Source: Oscillospiraceae bacterium
GTDB lineage: Bacteria; Bacillota; Clostridia; Oscillospirales; Ruminococcaceae
Assembly: GCA_016302225.1 (NCBI GenBank)
Contig: JAEDOB010000029.1
Coordinates: 1 to 13,066 of the forward strand
Length of the DNA: 13,066 nt
Direction: 5' to 3'
Position numbers and translations under genes: made by a program. Each line of letters starts with the position of its first letter. Within the stretch, counting starts at the first letter, position 1. Shown here in pieces: positions 1 through 5,871 of this stretch. The notes beneath the pieces were generated by a model that saw only the letters and a list, made by a program, of their open reading frames with translations, was not told the origin of the DNA and ran no database searches.

Positions 1-209
1 TAGCGGCTGTTCCGCTGCTTATCAATGATGGATTGTTTGCGGCGGCAATGGCTGTGGGCGGTGCGCTGCTTTCGGCTGGATTTGCAATTGCTCTGGGACT
101 TCTTGTTAAGCAGATAATCAAAAAGGGTATCCCCGCACTTGGCGGCTGGATAGGCAACACATACAAAAAGATCCGTGAATTCTTTGAACGGAGGGACAGA
201 TTTCAATGA
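1..209 (+). CDS. C-terminal fragment of a small membrane protein (possibly DUF1700-like)
   Basis: The frame opening at base 3 runs without a stop to TGA at 207-209 and gives 68 visible residues; the start lies outside the window. The visible part has Gly/Ala/Leu-rich hydrophobic stretches (around LFAAAMAVGGALLSAGF and AIALGLLV), followed by a basic, charged tail (KQIIKKG ... IREFFERRDRFQ). This suggests one or two membrane segments and a cytoplasmic C-terminus. It overlaps the next gene by 4 bases (ATGA), so the two are probably translationally coupled. DUF4097 proteins are often encoded next to DUF1700-type membrane proteins, which is the only reason for that family suggestion; the fragment is too short to assign by itself. 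That it is coding is likely; the family is uncertain. Confidence 0.6.
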   Translation, partial: AAVPLLINDGLFAAAMAVGGALLSAGFAIALGLLVKQIIKKGIPALGGWIGNTYKKIREFFERRDRFQ

Positions 210-1267
210 AATATGAGGAAAAAGAGCAGGAACAGTATGCCGATATGCAGGTTGGCGATTTTCAGTATGCCGCAGTTCGTGATGATAAGGCACCGCCCGC
301 CCGTCCCGCAAGAAAAAAGAAAAGTCCCCTTATGGTGGCGGGCTGTTTGGTAGTTGCGGGGGCTGCAATTATGGCTGTCGGAATTGCGGGTGCGGGTTCT
401 TCACGTTATTCCGCAGATACGGCTGAGATTATGGAAACCACTTTTGTTGCCATGGAATACGATCCATCGGGCAATGCGGAGATAATCGATATGAACGGCA
501 TCGCAGGCGTAAATATCGTCTGCAATGCGGGAGAGGTGCAAATAGTATCGGGGGATTCGTTCAGCGTTGAAAATACCTCCAATGTTTTGCTATACAGCAG
601 AAGCGTCACAGACGGGATTATGAGCATTGAATACGGTGTTGATCTCGATTCCGAATTAAGTGCATTTCAAACTGACGGCGGAATGTTATATATAACCGTC
701 CCGCAGATGATAGTTGATAATTTTGATGTTACCGTTAATCTGGGAAGTGCTTCGGTGTCCGACCTAAGCTGCGGAACTGTCAAGCTGAATTTGAACGCAG
801 GTGAGCTTTCGGTCTACAATCTGAAGGCGGACAATGCGTCGGTCAAGGTTAGTGCGGGTAATGCTCATCTTGACGGCTGCACTGCGGAAGGCTTTACCTC
901 TGAGATCGCAGCGGGAGATATGAACATAAACGATCTTCTTTCGGCTAATCTGTCGGTAAGCTCCACAGGCGGAAACTGCGAAATGAGCAATGTAAATGCA
1001 GATACGGTCAATATCGGCTGCAAGGCGGGCGATATTTCGTACAGCGGGGCTATCGAATCGGGTGCGGATATCAACGTAAGTATGGGAAATGTTGAGTTAA
1101 ATCTCAACCGTTCTCCCAGTGAGTACAGCATTAAGGAAAGCAGTTCCAAAATGTCCGATATAACGGTCAACGGAGAGGACTTATCGGATTTTGTCAGGGA
1201 AAATCCCAATGGTTCGATACCTATCACCATTTCGGCAAATATGTCGGACGTTGATATAAACGGATAA
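206..1267 (+). CDS. DUF4097-type membrane-anchored beta-helix protein
   Basis: 353 residues. The start is ATG at 206, with GGAGGG at 190-195. The N-terminal 40 residues are charged and end in a basic cluster (ARPARKKK, 33-39), followed by one hydrophobic segment at about 41-62. This predicts a cytoplasmic N-tail and a large extracellular part. From about residue 95 to 310 the chain is a run of short strands with a period of about 20 residues and recurring AG/GN turns (LNLNAGELSVYNL, VKVSAGNAHLDG, EIAAGDMNINDL, IGCKAGDISYSG, VSMGNVELNLN). This is the pattern of the DUF4097 putative adhesin/beta-strand repeat family, which folds as a right-handed beta-helix. The molecular function of the family is poorly defined; envelope stress sensing or adhesion are proposals. 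It is coupled to the upstream membrane protein and is last in its operon. No catalytic motif is seen. Confidence 0.8.
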   Translation: MKYEEKEQEQYADMQVGDFQYAAVRDDKAPPARPARKKKSPLMVAGCLVVAGAAIMAVGIAGAGSSRYSADTAEIMETTFVAMEYDPSGNAEIIDMNGIAGVNIVCNAGEVQIVSGDSFSVENTSNVLLYSRSVTDGIMSIEYGVDLDSELSAFQTDGGMLYITVPQMIVDNFDVTVNLGSASVSDLSCGTVKLNLNAGELSVYNLKADNASVKVSAGNAHLDGCTAEGFTSEIAAGDMNINDLLSANLSVSSTGGNCEMSNVNADTVNIGCKAGDISYSGAIESGADINVSMGNVELNLNRSPSEYSIKESSSKMSDITVNGEDLSDFVRENPNGSIPITISANMSDVDING

Positions 1268-1310
1268 AAATTCGGCGGCAGTTTTACGCAACTGCCGCCG
1301 CTCTCATTTT
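1266..1310. terminator. Bidirectional intrinsic terminator between convergent genes
   Basis: A perfect 11-bp inverted repeat (CGGCGGCAGTT at 1273-1283, AACTGCCGCCG at 1290-1300) has a 6-nt loop. An A5 run lies on the left (1266-1270), giving U5 for the minus-strand transcript. On the right CTCTCATTTTATTT gives a weaker U tract for the plus-strand transcript. It lies between the stop of the DUF4097 gene (1267) and the stop of trmO (1304), so it can end both. Confidence 0.9.
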
Positions 1311-1978
1311 ATTTCGGAAACATACAAAGTGTTATCCCTAACGGTAAAGCTTACCGAATATTCCGCAAAATCGAAGGTGTAGACACGTTCGGGAGAGTTC
1401 TGATACTGCGGACGTGGGTCCTGTGCCAACACCTCAATAAGTCCGTTTCTCAGCTCGGGACGGACTTTTTCCAGCAGTTCGGGCGGAAAATCTACGTCAA
1501 GGACGCCTTCCTTCTGCTGCAAGGCAAATCCGCCCCTTGCTTCGGGGTGAGAGTCGGTGTAGGGGAGATAGGGCTTGATGTCGAAAATGGGCGTTCCGTT
1601 CAGCATATCCGCCCCCGAAACGTACAAAACAGGCGCTTCTGGACAGTCAAAGTCGATTTTCAGCAGCCTTACGGAGGACAATCCCATTGAGTTCGGGCGA
1701 AACGGCGAACGTGTGGCAAACACGCCCATTCGCTTATTTCCGCCTAGCCGAGGGGGACGGACAGTAGGCGACCAATCCTCCCTGACCGCTTCTGAAAACT
1801 GCCAGATTATCCAGATATGCGAAAATTCCTCCAGCCCCCGAAACGCTTCGGGGACACGGTATTCCTTCTCGAAAACTATCCTCGAAACAAGGCTTTCCAC
1901 AAGTCCGCTCTGACGGGGAATCCCGAATTTTTCGGTGAAATCGCTTTCTATATGGGCGATTATTTTCGTTTCGGGCAT
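1304..1978 (-). CDS. trmO: tRNA (N6-threonylcarbamoyl-A37) methyltransferase, TrmO/TsaA family
   Basis: 224 residues, near the E. coli TrmO length (about 235). The family transfers a methyl group from S-adenosylmethionine to N6 of t6A37 in tRNA-Thr(GGU), next to the anticodon. Visible family motifs are IPRQSG (20-25), the block GLEEFSHIWIIW (48-59), RPPRLGG (74-80), RMGVFATRSPFRPN (83-96) with SMGLS after it, and GTPIFDIKPYLPYTDS (128-143). The last about 60 residues are the usual C-terminal domain. The start is ATG at 1978, only 2 bases after the bcp stop. The ribosome site GAAAGG (about 1987-1992) lies inside the 3' end of bcp, so it is the last gene of an operon with bcp and the GTPase/NYN fusion. 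TsaA is the older name. The family is clear; tRNA specificity in this organism is inferred. Confidence 0.93.
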   Translation of the reverse strand: MPETKIIAHIESDFTEKFGIPRQSGLVESLVSRIVFEKEYRVPEAFRGLEEFSHIWIIWQFSEAVREDWSPTVRPPRLGGNKRMGVFATRSPFRPNSMGLSSVRLLKIDFDCPEAPVLYVSGADMLNGTPIFDIKPYLPYTDSHPEARGGFALQQKEGVLDVDFPPELLEKVRPELRNGLIEVLAQDPRPQYQNSPERVYTFDFAEYSVSFTVRDNTLYVSEIK

Positions 1979-1980
1979 GG

Positions 1981-2442
1981 TTATTCGCCTTTCAAAAGGC
2001 TAAGAATTTCGGCGGCATTGGTGTCGGGCTTGACCTTGGGCATTGTTTTTTCTATCATGCCGTTTTCGTCGATGATATAGGTTGTGCGGACAACGCCCAT
2101 GGACACCTTTCCGTAAAGCTTCTTCTCCTGCCAAACGTCATAAGCCTTGATAGCCTGCAATTCGGGGTCTGACAGCAGGATAAAGGGCAGACCGTGCTTC
2201 TCCGCAAACTTTCTGTGGGACTCGGCACTGTCCTTGCTTATGCCGATAACGGTCACGTCCAGCTTTTTGAAATCCTCATAAGCCGCCGCAAATGCGCACG
2301 CCTGACGGGTGCAGCCGGGGGTGTTGTCCTTGGGATAGAAGTAGAGAACGACCTTTTTGCCCGAAAAATCGGACAGGGAAACGGGGTTTCCCTCCTTGTC
2401 GTTCAAAGTGAAATCGGGTGCTTTTGTGTTTGGTTCAAGCAT
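1981..2442 (-). CDS. bcp: Thiol peroxidase, Bcp/PrxQ peroxiredoxin
   Basis: 153 residues from ATG at 2442. This start is preferred over an in-frame TTG at 2463 because AAAGGAAG (2449-2456) lies just upstream and the protein then begins MLEPNTKAPDF, as usual for the family. It reduces hydrogen peroxide and organic hydroperoxides in the cytoplasm with electrons from thioredoxin. The motif NTPGCTRQAC holds the peroxidatic Cys44 and the resolving Cys49 five residues later, the atypical 2-Cys PrxQ arrangement. LYFYPKD before it, LSDPE in the middle and the VVRTTYIID strand late in the chain are also typical. Its first codons overlap the last 8 bases of the upstream GTPase/NYN gene, and trmO follows after 2 bases, so all three are probably translated from one message. 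Confidence 0.95.
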   Translation of the reverse strand: MLEPNTKAPDFTLNDKEGNPVSLSDFSGKKVVLYFYPKDNTPGCTRQACAFAAAYEDFKKLDVTVIGISKDSAESHRKFAEKHGLPFILLSDPELQAIKAYDVWQEKKLYGKVSMGVVRTTYIIDENGMIEKTMPKVKPDTNAAEILSLLKGE

Positions 2443-5026
2443 TTTTATCTTCCTTTCGCTCAATTTTATGGAACTGCCGTCCGCCTTTTGGCAGGCTGTC
2501 TGCCATATTTCGGATAGCCTTTTCCGCCATTTTTATTTCTTCGTATAATTCCGCTGCGGACATTCGGAATGCGCCGCTGCCCAGAATTATCATTTGCTCT
2601 GCGCCGTCAGAGGTGGCAACTCGGACACGGCAGTTTTTCGCCAGCTGATGGGTGGTTTTCTCAATATACATATCGGCGGTTTCAGCCTCTTTTGTGTAGA
2701 CCACGCTTATTCCCGATGCGTCCTCAACGCTGCCCGTGTTTCCCTTTAGCTTGTATGCGTCAAATACCAGAATCACGTTGTTTTGCTTGTATCCTCGGTA
2801 ATTTGCAAGGGCATTTATGAGCATACTTCGGGCAAGGTCAAGGTTGTCTGCGGCTATCTTTTTCAGCTCGTCCCATGCAAAAATTATGTTATAGCCGTCT
2901 ACCAGAAGATACTCGGGACCTGTTGGCATGGGAGATGCTTTCGGCTGCTTCGGCGTGACGGCTTTTTCCGTTTTCATTGCATATCGGGGATTTCTGTCTA
3001 TTTTGCCGTAGGTGCGCTCGAAAATTTCCATTAACTCCTTGTCGTCCGCAGGCTTTCCGCTGTAAGAGGGACGGCGTTCACGGACGGTTTCTTCCTCTTT
3101 TTGCGGTTTCAGCGCACTTTCAAGGTGCATATGCTGCGGGACTTCGTTCCATTTCACGTTAAATCCCGCACCGTGGGAACAGAAGATGCTGTCAGCGGAA
3201 TTATCAAGGTCGCCGTCGCAGTCATAGCCTATTTCCGAGATGATTTCATCGCTGTTATGACAGGGGAAATATCCCTTATATTCGCAGGAGATACGCCCTT
3301 TTCCACGTGAATAGCCCGTTACCTCCGACTGATAATCCATTATCTCCGAAACGGGCGCAGATCCCTTGATGACGGCGTTTTCCTCAATAATTTCGGGAGA
3401 TGAAAACTCTGCGGACATATTCTGCAGATCGTTCAGCGCACGTCCCGCACATTCCTTCGGTATTTCCAAGGTGAAATCGTACCACGGTTCAAGCAGGACA
3501 CTTTGCGCACTTCTGAGACCCTGACGGACAGCACGATAGGTCGCCTGACGGAAATCGCCGCCCTCGGTGTGTTTCAGATGCGCCCGTCCCGAAGCAAGGG
3601 TTATCTTCATATCGGTTATGGGCGAACCTGTGAGGACGCCGAGATGCGTTTTTTCTTCAAGGTGGGTGAGGATAAGCCGCTGCCAGTTTTTGTCGAGAAT
3701 TTCTTCACGGCAGTTGGTTTCAAAGCGCAGCCCGCTGTTCGGTTCGCCCTCAGACAGGATAAGATGCACCTCCGCATAATGCCGCAAAGGTTCGTAATGT
3801 CCCACGCCCTCGGCAATTCCCGAAATTGTTTCCTTGTACGCAATGCTGCCCCGTCCGAACTCTACGCTATATCCGAAACGCTCGGCAATGACGTTTTTCA
3901 GAACCTCCAGCTGAATCTCGCCCATAAGCCGCAGATGAATTTCGTTCAGCTTTTCATTCAGGGAAATGTGCAGCTGCGGGTCCTCGTCCTCCAGCTTCCG
4001 CAGTTGGATAAGTGCGGTATTTACGCTGATTTCGGGAGGAAGTATGACCTTGTAGGATAGAACGGGTTCCAGAGCAGGTCGGGCGGAATTTTTCTCAAAT
4101 CCCAGACCGTCACCCGCATTAGTTTCGGAAAGTCCAGCCGCAGCGCAGACCGTTCCCGCAAAAACTTCGGGAACAGTCGTGTACTTTGTGCCCGAATAGA
4201 TACGCAGCTGATTGACCTTTTCGCCGCTTTCAAGGGCAGTCTTGACCTTTAGACTGCCGCCTGTGATTTTCAGATGTGTAAGCCTGTTACCCTGTTCGTC
4301 CTCGGTTATCTTAAAGACCTTTGCACCGAATTTGTCGGGACGTTCGGGTTCGGGAAGATACCTATCAATGCCCTCCATAAGCTCGGCAACGCCTTGCTGC
4401 TTTAATGCCGAACCGAAATAGCAGGGGAACAGCCGTCTTTCCGCAACGGCAGACTGTATCTGTTCATCGGTGACAGTGCCGTTTTCAAGAAAGCTGTTCA
4501 TCATATCCTCGCCGCAAAGTGCAAGCTCGTCAAACAGTTCATCGGGTTCACGGCGGGGGTCCATATCAACGCAGTTCCCGTCCAGACGGGTTTTCAGCTC
4601 ATTCAGCAGACTTTGCCGTTCAAGGTGGGAAATGTCCATCTTATTTACGAAAATGAACACGGGGATATGGTATCTCGACAGCAGCCGCCAGAGCGTTTCC
4701 GTGTGGTTCTGAACGCCGTCCGTTCCGCTTATGACCAGAACGGCGCAGTCAAGGACGCTGAGCGCACGTTCCGTTTCGGCAGAAAAATCAACGTGTCCCG
4801 GAGTGTCAAGAAGGGTATATTCGCCGTTCCCGAAATGTGCGACAGCCTGTTTAGAGAAGATGGTTATCCCACGTTTTTTCTCTATTTCAAAGGTGTCAAG
4901 AAAGGTGTTTCCCTTATCGACCCGACCGAGAGAGCGTATTTCTCCGCTTTGGTAGAGTATAGCTTCGGAAAGCGTGGTTTTTCCCGCATCGACATGGGCG
5001 GTCATTCCAATGGTAATTCGTTTCAT
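2435..5026 (-). CDS. TetM-like ribosome-protection GTPase fused to a C-terminal YacP/Rae1-type NYN nuclease domain
   Basis: 863 residues in one unbroken frame. The chosen start is ATG at 5026 (MKRITIGMTAHVDAG), with AAGGAAG at 5032-5038; an in-frame ATG at 5089 overlaps the previous gene and a hairpin. Residues 1 to about 590 have the EF-G/Tet(M) layout. The GTPase has G1 AHVDAGKTT (10-18), G2 RGIT (52-55), G3 DTPGH (74-78), G4 NKMD (128-131) and G5 SAL (206-208). Domains II-III follow to about 395, then domains IV-V with the loop HLKHTEGGDFR (483-493) and SCEYKGYFPCH at the end. Residues 591-702 are a linker with Cys/His residues and a charged segment. Residues 703 to about 832 match YacP/Rae1 of B. 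subtilis: LLVDGYNIIFAW (707-718), VILVFDAYKLKG (about 751-762), YTKEAETADMYIE (777-789), ATSDGAEQ (804-811). Acidic D710, D756, E782, D785 and D807 are candidate metal ligands. Tet(M)-type proteins remove tetracycline from the ribosomal A site by GTP hydrolysis; Rae1 cuts mRNA in the A site. Combined activity is inferred. Databases would probably name it a tetracycline resistance protein; its drug role is unproven. Confidence 0.93.
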   Translation of the reverse strand: MKRITIGMTAHVDAGKTTLSEAILYQSGEIRSLGRVDKGNTFLDTFEIEKKRGITIFSKQAVAHFGNGEYTLLDTPGHVDFSAETERALSVLDCAVLVISGTDGVQNHTETLWRLLSRYHIPVFIFVNKMDISHLERQSLLNELKTRLDGNCVDMDPRREPDELFDELALCGEDMMNSFLENGTVTDEQIQSAVAERRLFPCYFGSALKQQGVAELMEGIDRYLPEPERPDKFGAKVFKITEDEQGNRLTHLKITGGSLKVKTALESGEKVNQLRIYSGTKYTTVPEVFAGTVCAAAGLSETNAGDGLGFEKNSARPALEPVLSYKVILPPEISVNTALIQLRKLEDEDPQLHISLNEKLNEIHLRLMGEIQLEVLKNVIAERFGYSVEFGRGSIAYKETISGIAEGVGHYEPLRHYAEVHLILSEGEPNSGLRFETNCREEILDKNWQRLILTHLEEKTHLGVLTGSPITDMKITLASGRAHLKHTEGGDFRQATYRAVRQGLRSAQSVLLEPWYDFTLEIPKECAGRALNDLQNMSAEFSSPEIIEENAVIKGSAPVSEIMDYQSEVTGYSRGKGRISCEYKGYFPCHNSDEIISEIGYDCDGDLDNSADSIFCSHGAGFNVKWNEVPQHMHLESALKPQKEEETVRERRPSYSGKPADDKELMEIFERTYGKIDRNPRYAMKTEKAVTPKQPKASPMPTGPEYLLVDGYNIIFAWDELKKIAADNLDLARSMLINALANYRGYKQNNVILVFDAYKLKGNTGSVEDASGISVVYTKEAETADMYIEKTTHQLAKNCRVRVATSDGAEQMIILGSGAFRMSAAELYEEIKMAEKAIRNMADSLPKGGRQFHKIERKEDKNA

Positions 5027-5031
5027 GGTAT

Positions 5032-5038
5032 CTTCCTT
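5032..5038 (-). promoter_or_regulatory. Ribosome binding site that fixes the start of the GTPase/NYN gene
   Basis: AAGGAAG on the minus strand ends 5 bases before ATG at 5026. The alternative upstream ATG (5089) would put the terminator hairpin inside the coding region and add 21 residues absent from Tet(M)-type proteins, whose N-terminus begins directly with MK(I/R)I followed by the G1 loop. Confidence 0.8.
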
Positions 5039-5043
5039 ATTTG

Positions 5044-5080
5044 AAAAACCTCCGCAGATTATTTTTACGGTCTGCGGAGG
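5044..5080 (-). terminator. Intrinsic terminator or attenuator between the CE4 gene and the GTPase/NYN gene
   Basis: On the minus strand a perfect 10-bp stem (CCTCCGCAGA at 5049-5058 with TCTGCGGAGG at 5071-5080) has a 12-nt A-rich loop and is followed by T5 (5044-5048). It starts 5 bases after the CE4 stop codon and ends 5 bases before the ribosome binding site of the next gene. It would end the esterase transcript. No -35/-10 pair fits between the hairpin and the next start, so it may also work as an attenuator controlling read-through. Confidence 0.85.
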
Positions 5081-5085
5081 TCGGA

Positions 5086-5865
5086 TCATTCAACGATAGA
5101 GTAAAGATTTGTGTCGCTGCCGCTTATTTCCTTGCCCTTTATCTCAAAAAGCTCGGAAACGGTGACAAACTGATAGCCCTCCTCCAGAAGCGGGGGAATT
5201 ATCTTGTCCAGCGCCGTGACGGTCTGCAAATTGCCCTGAGCGTCGTGCAGCAGGATAATTGCGCCGTCCTTTGCCTGTTCCAGCGTTTTCTTTGCACGTT
5301 CATCGGCGGTGACCTTAGCGTCCCAGTCGTTGCAGCCAAAGCCTGCGATAAACGGCATATCTATGTTTTCATACATAGTTTCGTTTACGGCAATGTAGGG
5401 CGGACGGAAGAACTTTGTCGGTTCTCCCGTGATTTCCACTACCTTGTCGGAAACAAAATCAACCTCCGACTTTATCTCCTCTGCGGTCATACTGTTCATA
5501 TATCCGTGAGTTTTGGAATGGTTGTTTATCTCGCAGCCCATATCGTAAGCACGCTTGACAATTTCCGCACTTTCATCGTTGATATTATTGCCCACAAGGA
5601 AGAAGGACGCACGGACGCCGTATTTCTCCAGCTTGTCCAGCACCATTTTCGTTGTGGACGTGTTGGGACCGTCATCAAAGGTAAGAGCGATAACAGGCTT
5701 GCTTGGGTCGACCTCATAGTCAAGCTTCTTTACGGTGGATTCGGTGGAGGTCGTTTCTGCGGCAGTCGTCGCCTGAGTTGTTTCAGCGGGCTTTTCGGAA
5801 TTTCCGCAGCCTGCCGATATTGTCATTGAAATAGCCATAATAAGCGCAAGTATGCTCCTTTTCAT
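5086..5865 (-). CDS. Lipoprotein polysaccharide deacetylase, NodB/CE4 family
   Basis: 259 residues. It has a signal peptide with lipobox ISAGC (lipidated Cys20), then a Thr/Ser/Glu-rich linker (21-47), then a NodB homology domain. Visible CE4 motifs are TFDDGP (62-67; D64 candidate base, D65 metal ligand), NHSKTH (115-120; H116 and H120 metal ligands), RPPY (154-157), DWDA (180-183) and LLHD (205-208; H207). The family removes N- or O-acetyl groups from peptidoglycan, chitin or xylan in a metal-dependent reaction; sequence alone does not give the substrate. It begins 6 bases after the stop of the CE2-type gene with no clear ribosome site, so it is probably translated by coupling. The partnership with a CE2-type esterase makes acetylated xylan or other hemicellulose a reasonable guess, with cell-wall deacetylation as the alternative. 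Confidence 0.93.
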   Translation of the reverse strand: MKRSILALIMAISMTISAGCGNSEKPAETTQATTAAETTSTESTVKKLDYEVDPSKPVIALTFDDGPNTSTTKMVLDKLEKYGVRASFFLVGNNINDESAEIVKRAYDMGCEINNHSKTHGYMNSMTAEEIKSEVDFVSDKVVEITGEPTKFFRPPYIAVNETMYENIDMPFIAGFGCNDWDAKVTADERAKKTLEQAKDGAIILLHDAQGNLQTVTALDKIIPPLLEEGYQFVTVSELFEIKGKEISGSDTNLYSIVE

Positions 5866-5871
5866 TTCAGA

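Noticed and set aside
3503..4060. 185-codon open frame on the plus strand
   Set aside because: It is antisense to domains III-IV of the GTPase/NYN fusion, with no independent support.
2435..5026. Plain acquired tetracycline resistance gene on a mobile element
   Set aside because: There are no transposase, integrase or conjugation genes nearby, the gene sits in a housekeeping-type operon, its drug-site loop differs from Tet(M), and it carries an extra NYN domain.
5027..5089. Longer form of the GTPase/NYN protein from ATG 5089
   Set aside because: The 21 extra residues would be encoded by the terminator hairpin, overlap the CE4 stop and have no family counterpart; ATG 5026 has a good ribosome site.
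5041..5829. 262-codon open frame on the plus strand
   Set aside because: It lies antisense to the CE4 deacetylase, whose motifs are unmistakable; the antisense product is Cys/Val/Phe-rich with no recognisable domain, typical of a shadow frame.
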